Translations under genes and position numbers: made by a program | In this document: in pieces, positions 1-10,072 of the stretch | How positions within the stretch are numbered: the first letter of the stretch is position 1 | Layout of the letters: the number at the start of each line of letters is the position of its first letter | Source of the DNA: Mayamaea pseudoterrestris | Lineage: Eukaryota > Bacillariophyta > Bacillariophyceae > Sellaphorales > Sellaphoraceae | NCBI GenBank assembly: GCA_027923505.1 | Contig: BROI01000002.1 | Location: 310,001-374,000 of the forward strand | DNA length: 64,000 nt | Direction: 5' to 3' | The notes under the pieces: generated by a model | What the model saw: the letters and a program-made list of their open reading frames with translations, nothing else | Databases searched by the model: none | What the model was told of the DNA's origin: nothing

Positions 1-1089
1 CCTTGGCCGAGGCGCAAACGTGACAATGAACAAGACTCGAAGCGGTCCATTTGGATCGATATGAGCCTCCCCGCGATGCATCAATTGCTGATTGAGTAGC
101 GCGCCACTTCCAAGCGCCCAGTGATCACTCGAGCCCGACACTTGAAAACCATGTTCCGGACAATAGTCAAACACACCATCCGCACACATGTGACTTCCAG
201 GACATATTTCAGTCGCACCCATGGTTGATGTCACGTTTTGCAGCGGCACAAAGAGCGAGTAGGATGGCACAAAGGTGCGTGCCCACTTGGCGGCGTTTCC
301 TTCGGGAACGACATCGGCGTGGTAGCGTTGCGCCTTGGCACCGTAGGCACTCGTAATGCCGGTGAATTCAATGACTGCTGGATTTGGTCCAACGATTTTT
401 TCCAAACTGGCGACGAAAAAGTCGTTTGACAAGATTTCATGCAGTGCCTTTTGGATGCTTGGATCTTGGTCGACGCGCACGCCAAAGCTCCATCGATGCT
501 CATTTTCAATGACGTAAATCATGTCTTGATTCTTTTCGTTTTGTTGTAGAATAAAGTCTCGAACCTCGCTTGCTGTTGCTTCCGAAAGCAAGTTTGGATA
601 AATGGATGCTCCATGTTCCAGCATGTGATACATTGCATCACTGGGTGTCATGTTTTCGTAGTCGATTGTGAGTTGCGGAGTATCTGTTGCCGTCAAATCT
701 TCGACAGTACAAGTTCGATGGAAATACGTCAATTCACGCGACTTTCGTTCCTCCGTCATGAGTTGAAGGTCCATTTGAGGAGCAAGGTAGTTAATGTAGT
801 ATCGTTCCACGAGAAAGGTCGAGTAGTAGGCTGCGAATGTCAGCATGACAGGGCAATCGAGCAAGAGGAATTGCAGCAACATTGCTAAGATTGGCAAGAC
901 TCTTCGTGGAAGCCAATGTAGAGTTGTTACGGAGAATGTCGTAGCTGCTTCGCCATCAGCTTCGCTAAGCGCCACGGCTGACGGCTTCGCATTGTATTCC
1001 TTGGCTTGAGTCGCTGCAATCACGCCGTCCTCCTGCTTTTCCTCTTGCTTTTTGAATCCATCTCTTGCTTTTGAGTTTGGTCGCGTCAT
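1..1089 (-). CDS. Phytanoyl-CoA dioxygenase-like 2OG-Fe(II) oxygenase, membrane-anchored (partial)
   Basis: The frame is open from an ATG at 1089 to the left window edge (363 codons); the C-terminus lies outside. Residues about 53-80 form a hydrophobic segment (LPILAMLLQFLLL...), giving a single N-terminal membrane anchor. The catalytic part shows the iron-binding HxD at residues 257-259 (RYHADVVPEG), a distal His at 338 (LMHRGEAH) and the 2-oxoglutarate-binding Arg about ten residues later (GPLRV), the order expected for the PhyH family. A conserved ICPGSHM stretch between them is also typical. Such enzymes hydroxylate diverse substrates; the substrate cannot be told from sequence. No intron is needed. 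The assignment to the family is firm, the exact activity is not. Confidence 0.8.
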   Translation of the reverse strand, partial: MTRPNSKARDGFKKQEEKQEDGVIAATQAKEYNAKPSAVALSEADGEAATTFSVTTLHWLPRRVLPILAMLLQFLLLDCPVMLTFAAYYSTFLVERYYINYLAPQMDLQLMTEERKSRELTYFHRTCTVEDLTATDTPQLTIDYENMTPSDAMYHMLEHGASIYPNLLSEATASEVRDFILQQNEKNQDMIYVIENEHRWSFGVRVDQDPSIQKALHEILSNDFFVASLEKIVGPNPAVIEFTGITSAYGAKAQRYHADVVPEGNAAKWARTFVPSYSLFVPLQNVTSTMGATEICPGSHMCADGVFDYCPEHGFQVSGSSDHWALGSGALLNQQLMHRGEAHIDPNGPLRVLFIVTFAPRPR

Positions 1090-1690
1090 TGGAATTTAAC
1101 AGCCAGGTTAAAGAGGACTAGTATGGCTGGAAATGCAAGGCCATTTCGCCAAGTTTTGCTTCGTCGCAAACGATCCAAATGTCGTACTGGTTATCAATGC
1201 AAGGCAACTTTCCCGCGACTACCGGTACTTGTATTTCTATGGAGCGCGCAGCCTTTTATTTCGTCTTATATATTGATGAGACGGCTGCGACGGCACACGA
1301 TGAATTGGACAATGATTAATTATATCATCAGATGAGCAAATGAGTTTTCACTTATTAGCGAGGGCAGGACGGAACGCGGAACGAACCTGCGCGCCGCTGC
1401 CCAAAACATCCGCGCATGCATTTATCAGCGCAAGAGATTTGAACTTGCTCGGCAGAGTTATATATAATCTGAATTGTTTTCTTCTTCTGATCGACTACCC
1501 ATTGGTCTGCCAGCGGAATCTATTTCATTTTTCCCGTGGTGAGTTTCAGCGTCCAAACGAACGGCAATGACGAATCATGGCCGAGCGGCAACTAGAGCCT
1601 GCTGGAATACGGGAACCATATCAATCAGCGTATGTTACAAATGTTATAATATAACAATATCTATTCTATGTAGGCATGCATAATTTACTG
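1090..1690. other. Intergenic region upstream of the dioxygenase gene
   Basis: No coding exon is supported; two short open frames here have no recognisable protein features. The stretch holds the palindrome TACCGGTA at 1220-1227, about 135 bp upstream of the dioxygenase ATG, and an AT-rich patch near 1630-1690 beyond the stop codon of the ammonium transporter gene. Confidence 0.6.
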
Positions 1691-4079
1691 CTATTGCTCT
1701 ATCCTTGCTCGCGAGTGTGCTTCGGCGCCTTCGTCGTCAAAGGCTGAACTGTCGTCAACAATTGGATTATCATCAAGGTCAACCAGCTCAATGTGCACAC
1801 TCTCAGTGTCATAATGCCCCTTTAGTCGCGATCGTCGTTTACGCAAGCCTCCTTCCTTTCTCTTCTTATGCAAGGCAGTAACGTACTCTGGTCGAACGAC
1901 TTCCTCGCCAGCTAGCAAGGCCAACCCACCATGAAAGCTTCGATCCAAACCGACAATCTCTTCCATGGCTTCGCTTCGAAACCATCCCTTCCAATCAAGA
2001 AACACAAAGAAAGGCAGCATGTTAATCAAGACCCAGCCAATAATGAAAAGGATGCCACACAGTTGTGCGCCCAAAAGTGTTGCATCGGACCCACTACCAG
2101 ACGTTAACGTATAGAACCACCCTGGATGTCGAGCGTGGTTGTACGCTTTTTGAAGGTAATCGGGTGATGCAAGCAAGCCGACGGATATTAGTCCCCAACA
2201 TCCGCTCACCATGTGGACCGGTATGGCTGCGTCAACAAGGTGGAAGGCAAAGTGAGATTAAAAAGAAAACTTCGCTCATTTCCTAATCGCAAACACATTA
2301 TAGCACGAACCATCCACGGCATCATCGACCCGGAACCGTAAAAGCGTCTTTGACGAAAAGCTGTACAACAATCCAGCGACAAACCCAGTAATGACGGCCG
2401 CCCATGGTTCCATGACTCCACAGCCAGCAGTTCTGTGGCCGCGATAATCGTTACAAATGCAAATGGAATGGGTGAGTAAAGTTACATGATCCTCCTTCTA
2501 CACTCAACTTTTCCGTCTTGTTACTAACATTGCCGCCAATCCACAGAGCGATCCAAGCATGGCATATCTCAGGTCGAAAAAGGGCTCTCCCGTCGTGCGA
2601 TCCAAGTAGCGGTAGTGCCATAGCAGCGACGTGATTCCAGCCGTTCCTCCACTCAGCACCGTATTCACCCCCGTCAACGACACCAGCGTAAACCCTCGAT
2701 CACGATCTCCCATGAGCGCTGATCCCATGTTGAAGCCGATCCAGCCAAACCACAGTATTATGCTGCAAGATATAGAGTAGGAGTGAGTGATTTGGTCAAG
2801 TCGAACGAAAACGCGACGGCTCCACCAACAAGACACTTGCTCAATCATCAACAAATCATCAACAAAAACACCATTATACAGCAGCAACACATGTACGCAC
2901 GTTCCAAGCATTTGCAGCGACATGTCATGCCCGGGAAATTCATTGGCCTTGTTTAACCTTCGTCCCGTTTCGTCGTGAAAGCGCCCGCGCCGCGGACCAA
3001 GTATCACCGTGGCAATCAAAGCCGTCACGCCGCCCGTCAAGTGCACCACACCAGCGCCGGCAAAGTCCACCATGCCAACGCCAAAGAGTGGAGCGTGAAA
3101 CGAAAAAGTGCTGCTGTTGCTGTCGTTATTGATTGTTACGTTGGCATTTGCAGTAGCCCTACTCACGTCATCATAGTATTCATTCAACACAAACTCGTTC
3201 CAACTATCGTTATAGGGACTCAACCATCCGTTGCGGCTCCAAACGGCGTGCGCCACGATTGGGTACACCCAGCCCGCCAAGACGAGCGCATACAACAGGT
3301 AGGCTGTCATTTGGCACCGCTCGGCCAGCGTTCCGGCGATAATGGTGGTGGAGGCAGCGCCAAAGCTGCATTGAAAGAACCATAGTATGTAGTTGGATGG
3401 ATCAAGGTCAATGAGAAAAAAGTTGGCGTGGCCCATGAATGTGGTTGTTGGATGTATCGTCGTCATTGACGTAACTGTTCCATTCAAATGATCATGTTGA
3501 ACAAATGCTACTGGATTGTTGCTGGCATTGCCAGAGTCACCGCCAAAGGCCAGTGCGTAACCCAGCACGTACCACGCCAAAGCGGCGCCCGAAACATCCA
3601 GCAGATTCTTGAGCAGCGTGTTTTGCAAATTCTTGCGCCGGACGGCGCCTGCGCACAGCATGCAAAAGCCAGCCTGCATGAACCACACTAATGCGGCTAT
3701 ATATTGTATATGTGCAGACGATTGAATGAAAGGAATAAGTTGGATGAACAAGTGGCTCATTTGTTTGACATTAACACCTTCTCCTCACTCTGTCAACGCA
3801 CGTACCGCATAGTATCAAGGCCACCGAGTGAATAAACTCTCGATTGGAAATGTTCGTTGTCATGGAATTTTGATTGGCATATCGAAATTCGTTATTGTCG
3901 TTGTCGCTACCGGTTGGACTCGCACGGTCCAGCAAGGCGTTTGCCACGCACTCCAGCATGCCAATCGTCGCGTTGACACTAGAATCACTTGACTGCTGCT
4001 GCTGTTTTAAACACCAATCATGTAGATTGTCACGTCGCTGCGAGTTGATGGAGCGTGACCAGAGTTGTGACGGTGGCAT
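1691..4079 (-). CDS. Ammonium transporter (AMT family), five exons
   Basis: Exons on the minus strand are 4079-3806, 3696-2901, 2762-2529, 2432-2311 and 2226-1691; phases join exactly and give 653 residues. The joins restore family motifs: ALVWFMQAGFCMLCAGAVR at the first junction, MLGT-IILWFGWIGFN at the second, GLAAI-TAGCGVMEPW at the third and DDAVDA-IPVHMVSGCWG at the fourth. Introns are 109, 138, 96 and 84 bp. Both pore histidines of the family are present (GVVHLTGG and IPVHMVSG), as is FFQCSFGAASTTIIAGTLAE. The protein should carry ammonium across a membrane. The N-terminus is about 90 residues before the first clear helix, and the C-terminal tail of about 100 residues is charged (KKRKEGGLRKRRSRLKG), a plausible regulatory tail. 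The start at 4079 is the first ATG in frame. Confidence 0.92.
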
Positions 4080-4583
4080 CTTGATTGGGTATTGCAGGAA
4101 GTAGCAGCAATTAGCCGGTAGCGGTAGCAGCAATTGCAGATATTCTAGTGAACAGGTCTCTTATAGCGACTTGCAAGGAGACAGTGAAAAATATGAACAG
4201 TTTAACAGTAGCGATAGCAAGTTGTTTTTACAAGTCGAAGCGATGCGAAACGATAATGAATGGAAGGCCCTTGGACCGCGAGCGTGAAAGAGGTGCAGTT
4301 TCAAACGTGACCCGACGCGCATGAATTTGAAAATGACTGGTGCAGTATGCGGTAGAGTGTACAAGCGGTCATTTTCAGTCACACTTGTCGTGGAAACTCC
4401 ACCAGCTGACGTGGAGTGTCACGTCTATGTCACGCTACGACGGTGCGGCGAAACCACACGTTTCGCACCACATGAAAGGATCCGATATGCGCAAATTGCA
4501 AACGCAAGGATTGTTTCACATTCTACGAAAGATACGCCTTTCTGCCGCTCCATCTACATACACTCCATTCTATCGCTGTCACC
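4080..4583. promoter_or_regulatory. Divergent intergenic region, AMT / PRP19
   Basis: The ammonium transporter and PRP19 are divergently transcribed from this 504-bp gap, so it must hold both promoters. I see no convincing exon. No specific element was recognised. Confidence 0.5.
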
Positions 4584-6314
4584 ATGTCATTATTCGTTTG
4601 CGAAATATCAGGCGAAACTGCTACCAGCAGCGAGCAAATGGTGGTGACGCCATCCGGACATGTTTGCACGAAGCGATTGCTCGTTGCCAAGCTACGTGAA
4701 AACGGTGGAGTTGATCCCTTTAATGAACGAACACTACACGAAGATGACTTGATTCCATTGGCGACAAGCAGTAGCAGTAGCAGCAATAAATCAATAATTC
4801 CTCCGCCCCGCCCCACTGCTTCCACCAGCTACACGCACATGCTCGAGCTGCTGCAGACGGAATACGACGCCGTCGTTTTGGAGCTGTTTGACACGCGTCA
4901 GGCGCTGCAGTCGACGCGGCAGGAGTTGTCGCAATCCTTGTACCAACACGACGCGGCAATGCGAGTCATTGCGCGACTGTTGAAAGAAAAGGATTTGTAC
5001 AAGAGTCAATTGATGGAACTGCAAGTGAGTGGAGTTGCGACTAGTGAACAAGTGCAGCAGCAAGAGTCACTCGCGACCAAGCGCCATCACGAGGAGGAAA
5101 CTGCTGCAGCTGCATTGGAGCAACCGTCCGCCAAGAAGCAAAAGACTGGGAGCGCCAAGGATGACGACGCTGATGCCTCCGCAATTGACCAAGCACAGTT
5201 ACCACTCGACGGAAACATTCCAGACTCCGACTTGACTCAAATGGTGACAGCCTGGCAAGGTTTGCACCAGGGACGCAAAGCGATTCAAAAGATAGCAGCG
5301 GCGGCGGCCCCAAGTGTGGAGCAGTTGAACAGTCTTGCGAAAGACGTTACTGTGGCCATGCACAAGACGTCGTGCAAGCAAATGACAGCCATGACAGTTG
5401 CGAGTGCATCAGGTACAGCCCACATTGTGACGGCTGGCGCCGACAAGCAAGTCCTGTGCTACGACGCAGCTTCGAAAGCGGTTGTTTGGAGCATTCCCAA
5501 GACGCAAGCCTCGTATTTGAGTTACCAGCCGAGCAGCAGCAGCAGCAACACTGGCGCGGAGCAGGAGCGTCCCAGTGTATTGGCGACTGGTCACGGCAAG
5601 CTGCTCAGTTTCTACAATATATCATCTAGTGGAGACGTTTCCAATCCAGTTGTTGCCACGACGCTGGAATCCATTGTCAGCGTGCAGCTGCATCCCGACA
5701 AGAATCATGTTATGGTGGGCACGTTGCATGTTTTGCTGCTCTATCGCATCCAGACAGCAGCAGCGAATGATGATGAGCAAGATGATGCTTCGCTGGTGCA
5801 CGTTTCCAGCTTTGGTCAGGAAGAAGATGGTTTCGAAATGACGTGCGGCTGCCTTCATCCGGACGGACTCATTTACATTTGTGGAACGAGCGATGGAAAC
5901 TTGCAAATTTGGGACTTGAAGAATAAGTGTTTGGGTGGAACGCTGGTGGCTGCAAATAGTAGCGATAGTAGTAGCAGTGTGACTCACGTTGGCATTTCCG
6001 AAAATGGTTACCACATTGCGTCAACGAACGCCAGTGGCGTCGTGACTGTGTGGGACTTGCGCAAGCAAGCCATTGTGGCGACGCTCAACGACCAAGACGA
6101 GGCTGATCGACTGGAAAGTGTTTCATCCACAAGCTTTGATCCAAGCGGCAAGTACTTGGCGTATGGCGGATCGACTGGTTTGCGAGTGTGCATGGTCAAG
6201 GAGTGGAAGATCAAGGCGTCGTATGAAATTGCCGCAGACTACCTGGGCTGGGCTGGTGCGGCGACGATTGTGGCGGCTGGAAAGAAGGGTCGGCTAGTTC
6301 ACTTGCTCGAGTAA
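4584..6314 (+). CDS. PRP19: Pre-mRNA-processing factor 19 (U-box E3 ligase, WD40)
   Basis: A single-exon 576-residue protein. Residues 1-60 match the Prp19 U-box (MSLFVCEISGE..., then GHVCTKRLLVAKLRENG and VDPFNERTLHEDDLI). A coiled-coil region follows at about 85-140 (LLQTEYDAVVLELFDTRQAL; ARLLKEKD), the tetramerisation segment of this family. A Ser/Ala/Gln-rich linker leads to C-terminal WD40 repeats from about residue 265, with clear blades such as GTSDGNLQIWDL and ASGVVTVWDLRKQ. Prp19 is the core of the NineTeen complex that activates the spliceosome in the nucleus and also acts in DNA repair. Length is close to the usual 500-540 with some low-complexity insertions. The start is the first Met of the U-box. 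Confidence 0.95.
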   Translation: MSLFVCEISGETATSSEQMVVTPSGHVCTKRLLVAKLRENGGVDPFNERTLHEDDLIPLATSSSSSSNKSIIPPPRPTASTSYTHMLELLQTEYDAVVLELFDTRQALQSTRQELSQSLYQHDAAMRVIARLLKEKDLYKSQLMELQVSGVATSEQVQQQESLATKRHHEEETAAAALEQPSAKKQKTGSAKDDDADASAIDQAQLPLDGNIPDSDLTQMVTAWQGLHQGRKAIQKIAAAAAPSVEQLNSLAKDVTVAMHKTSCKQMTAMTVASASGTAHIVTAGADKQVLCYDAASKAVVWSIPKTQASYLSYQPSSSSSNTGAEQERPSVLATGHGKLLSFYNISSSGDVSNPVVATTLESIVSVQLHPDKNHVMVGTLHVLLLYRIQTAAANDDEQDDASLVHVSSFGQEEDGFEMTCGCLHPDGLIYICGTSDGNLQIWDLKNKCLGGTLVAANSSDSSSSVTHVGISENGYHIASTNASGVVTVWDLRKQAIVATLNDQDEADRLESVSSTSFDPSGKYLAYGGSTGLRVCMVKEWKIKASYEIAADYLGWAGAATIVAAGKKGRLVHLLE

Positions 6315-6800
6315 AAATGTAGATGGATGGGTTGTGTAAAAATCTATGTATAACGACTGTCAAACTATCGAATTAGCTGCCGTGGCAGTTTTTATTATGA
6401 TAATGTCGCGAACCTTGACGCCAACTTAAGCATTAGGGAGAAGAAGAACGGCTGCATCGCAAGCAGCTGCTGCTGTAAGGCTTGTAATTAATGCAGCAGC
6501 AATATCATGTAATCGAGTGCTATGACGAAACGTTAAAAAAAGACGGATCTATTCAAGCTAAAGAGATGCGATGCGAAAAGTCCTGCCGCTAGCAGCAATA
6601 GCAACGCGGAACGACGCGCTAAGAACAATCTCCACTTTACCGTAGTACTTCCAAGATGAGCTAATGCTCCAATTTTTAGCTTATTTTGTTGCAACTATGA
6701 GCTTGAAATATACTTTATATTATGTTGCTCTAATGTAGCTCTAGTACAGCACAACAAGGAGTCATATGGTACACTATACCCGAGCATTGGTGGCGCTTGC
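6315..6800. other. Intergenic region between convergent genes
   Basis: This is the 3' flank of PRP19 and of the convergent surface-protein gene. It is AT-rich with no credible coding frame or RNA gene. Confidence 0.5.
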
Positions 6801-8108
6801 TTACAAAACCAACAGAACCGCCATGCTTCCAAACATCATCAAAACAGTGCCACCAATTATGGTGCTACCACTGCTATCATCAAGGTTGGCGGTGCCAGAG
6901 GTGCTGCTGCTGGTTGGTTGCGAGTTGCCGCCACCAGCAGGCTGTCCGCCTCCACCTTGTTGTTGTTGCTTCGGCGCGTCCGTTGGACGCGGTTGTGAAT
7001 TTGGACTCACAGTCGGCATGAAGGTGTTTTGAGACTGACATGAAGTGGCATCCGCGGACGTACAAGTGGGATTGTTGCCATCAAGCGCGGACGCCGTCAA
7101 AAATTGTCCCGACAAGGGACAGATGCTACCACCAGAATTCGTTTGAAAATTACCCGACAACGTAAGTTCAGGATTGTAGCTCAAAATTGGAGCGGGTCCA
7201 ACCGTATTGTCTTTGAAGCAACTGTTCTTTATTGCAAGTGGGCCACTAGTCTCGACGAGCGAGCTTGTGGATTTTGACTGTCGGTCGGAAGCGAACGGGC
7301 CGGGCGTTAGCGACAACAATTGAAGAAGAATATAATTTACCCACTTAAAATACTTACGATATAACTGTCAGAAACCATGGTGTTGTTGGTAAACTCACAA
7401 TTGTCAAATTGAAGGCGGTTGTTCATGCCATTGCCAACGACAAGGGTTGGCTCCGCCGGAGGTGCAGAGTGAGCGTTGCTCACGAAATCCGTGTGGTCAA
7501 AGGTGACAATCAGCTCGTCGGATCCGTCGGCCGAGCTATAGTCTACCATCACTGTCGATAAGGCTTCCGTATGTTCTCGAAACTCACAGTCTTGAAACAA
7601 GACACTTCCGGGCTTGGTGATCCATACGCTATGTTTCGCAGCCCCCTCAAAGGTAAGGCCGGCAATTTTCACGTTTTGGACCGTAAGGTTGGAGGCGACG
7701 CCAAAGAACGGCGTTCCATCAACATGCACACTTCCTCCACGAATGACGCAGGAGTTTTCGCGAACTCCATCGTCTCCACACTTGACTACCAGGTTTGGTC
7801 GCGCGTGTATCATTTCTATTATGGATAATTGATTCGCAGTCAGTCAGCAAATTTCATGGAACGACGAGTCAAAAGCCAGCCAACACATCGCACTCCGTCT
7901 TACCTGTTCCATTTTGAACAACATTGTCGTAGTCAAGCGTACCCACGTCAAATACATTGTTGGGGCACAAAATATACTCTCGTTCCACAGAAAAGTCGGT
8001 CACGGTGCTTTCCAAACTCTCCATGGTGTCGAGCGAAAGAATGCATGCGTGAGCTCCTAGGAACACACACGATAACGTGAATGTTATTAGTAAAGATTGC
8101 AGATTCAT
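6801..8108 (-). CDS. Secreted, probably GPI-anchored beta-helix-like surface protein
   Basis: Three exons on the minus strand, 8108-7904, 7815-7358 and 7277-6801, join in phase to 379 residues (introns 88 and 80 bp). The start MNLQSLLITFTLSCVFLGAHA is a clean signal peptide. The body has short hydrophobic and Asn/Asp-rich strands (NLTVQNVKIAGLTFEG, SVLFQDCEFREHTEA, RLQFDNCEFTNNTM) that look like rungs of a right-handed beta-helix, as in pectin-lyase-fold proteins. The C-terminal third is Gln/Gly/Ser/Thr-rich and ends in a hydrophobic tail after small residues (SSGSTIIGG...), which fits a GPI signal. It should sit on the cell surface. No catalytic residues could be identified, so enzyme activity is not claimed. 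Confidence 0.75.
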
Positions 8109-8651
8109 CGTTGCCTTGTCTTTTGTTGAAGTGGAAAAGTGCAACAGGCCACGGCAAAAATATGTTGGTTTTCGTTCGGAAGTCTTGTGGTGAATTGTGG
8201 TGGATCGTCATTCGCTCCCGGTCGACAATTTCAGTGTGAGTGCCGGCAGGCACGCTCGCTCAACGTCAAGCCAGTCGTACATTCATTTTGGCGACGGATT
8301 CCGAGCTACAGTACAGTGTGATAGCTGTCAATGAAAGCACCTTTCGCACAAAACATCAGCCAGCAAATATAGACGGGTGTAATAGGCTTTTCATATTGTT
8401 TCTGTGGCAAGTATAGCTATTGGTAAGCATTGGACAAGCCCCTCCTTGTCGAACTTAACTTACTGTTCGTACGTACAAGTATGTACCGGTACGGTACGGT
8501 ACGAACGAATGAAGGTCACGGTCATTACCGCTCCGACAACGCGAGGATTAACCGCTGCGACACTCAAAACCGCCAACCGTTGCGTGCATCCACGGCAACG
8601 AGCCACCATGGCAGCACAAGCCAACAACATCATTGTCATCAACTCATCACC
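8109..8651. promoter_or_regulatory. Divergent intergenic region with a CGGTA-type repeat
   Basis: This gap separates two divergent genes. At 8484-8503 it holds TACCGGTA running into a short tandem of GGTAC units. The TACCGGTA core lies about 165 bp before the ATG of the downstream gene. Confidence 0.5.
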
Positions 8652-9890
8652 ATGGTCCGTCTGTTTGGTCGCTCGTTTGGACCCACGTCGTCCAAGGGAA
8701 ACGGTTCTCGTCATGCTAATACTAATCGCAAGAATAACAATGGCAGCAGCAGCAGTAGTATTAGCGCCATGAATGTTACCAACAACAATCCGCAGCAGCA
8801 GCAGCAGCAGCAGCAGTCGCAAACTCCATTAAGCACTACAAAAAAGAAGCGTCTTCTGAAACCATGTTTGACGCCCCAGGAGCTGCGCGAGCATCATCCC
8901 ATGTTTCAGTACGCCATGGACGAGTACGCGCAAACAATCTCCCATGTCAGTAGTGACGAGAATGACATACTAGTGGACGAAGATGAGCAGCAGCACGACT
9001 ATGAAGCAAATACAGCAGCAGAGTCATCGCAAGCGTCAGCAGCAATTCCTCCTCCATCGCGTCAGCAATATTCCAAGCAGCAACAATATTATTCTCATTC
9101 CGATAGAAAAACGACGACGGCTGCTAAGGACAACTCGTCAGCATATTCATTATTATATTACTACGAGGAACGCTACGGCCCCGCCTACACGGGCGGAACG
9201 CTGTCCTACGTTTATCCGCAGGGCTACCAAAGCATGCGTCCACGGTCGGCGCCCTGGAAGCTCAGCATGATTGTCTTTGTGCTGTTTACCTGGTTGTCCG
9301 TGTTTATTGTTGGACATTGCAGTAGCGACAATAGCACGTATGTTGGTAATAATGCTGCTGCAAGTTACAGCGATTACAACAATGCAGCAGCAGCTGACGA
9401 TGCTGCGGCTGCCACTTATGACGATGCTGCTTCCAGCTCGTTCTACAACAACAATCAAGACGTCAACTACTACAATGCCCGCTGGTGCGGATCGAAACCG
9501 CTGTATGGCTTGTGGGTGGCCAGCATGCTCATTACCGGCCTGTCGGCCAGCTACTGCGGCATTATTGGATACATCAAAGTGCGAGACTTTGCAGTGGCCA
9601 ATGTGCGATCGCAGCCGGGGTGGACTTGTGACAATGCTTCAGGTGGGGACGACTGTCATGCGCTCAAGAGCGACTACTATGTACGCATTGCCAATCATGG
9701 TCATTCGTATGAGAGCAGTCGACCTGCTGCTGCTGCAAGTCACTACCACAACAGCCATTCGTCGTCGTCCACGAGCAGCCAGTCCTATCAATACCATCCA
9801 AGCATTTACCAGGCGGATGGAACGCCGCAGTTTTGGGGTGCGCACATTTACAGGCCCACGCAGGCGGCCGTGGCAGTGACGAGTCGGTAG
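8652..9890 (+). CDS. PolyQ low-complexity protein with two membrane segments, unknown function
   Basis: The ATG at 8652 sits in a good context (CACCATGG) and gives 412 residues; the frame is open further upstream but without protein-like composition. The N-terminal half is Ser/Asn/Gln-rich, with eight consecutive Gln encoded by CAG repeats. Two hydrophobic segments lie at about 202-224 (LSMIVFVLFTWLSVFIVGH) and 284-309 (LYGLWVASMLITGLSASYCG), separated by an Ala/Asp/Tyr-rich loop. The C-terminus is Ser/His/Tyr-rich. I recognise no family. It may be a small tetraspan-like or scaffold membrane protein, but this is only a topology guess. Confidence 0.6.
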   Translation: MVRLFGRSFGPTSSKGNGSRHANTNRKNNNGSSSSSISAMNVTNNNPQQQQQQQQSQTPLSTTKKKRLLKPCLTPQELREHHPMFQYAMDEYAQTISHVSSDENDILVDEDEQQHDYEANTAAESSQASAAIPPPSRQQYSKQQQYYSHSDRKTTTAAKDNSSAYSLLYYYEERYGPAYTGGTLSYVYPQGYQSMRPRSAPWKLSMIVFVLFTWLSVFIVGHCSSDNSTYVGNNAAASYSDYNNAAAADDAAAATYDDAASSSFYNNNQDVNYYNARWCGSKPLYGLWVASMLITGLSASYCGIIGYIKVRDFAVANVRSQPGWTCDNASGGDDCHALKSDYYVRIANHGHSYESSRPAAAASHYHNSHSSSSTSSQSYQYHPSIYQADGTPQFWGAHIYRPTQAAVAVTSR

Positions 9891-10072
9891 TTGGTGCTGA
9901 TGCTAAGGCTGTATAAAGATGACATTATTGCGGGATGGAACGCAACGCTGGCGACATTGACGAAGTGACATTAGACATAGTACTAGTGGATTTTTGATTA
10001 ACGCAGTTGCAAAATGCGAAAACAACAAAGTATATCTGTATCAGTAGAAAAGTGTTACAAGTCCTTATATTA

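Noticed and set aside
1123-1570. Two short plus-strand frames between the dioxygenase and AMT genes
   Set aside because: No signal, motif or splice link was found; composition fits non-coding DNA.
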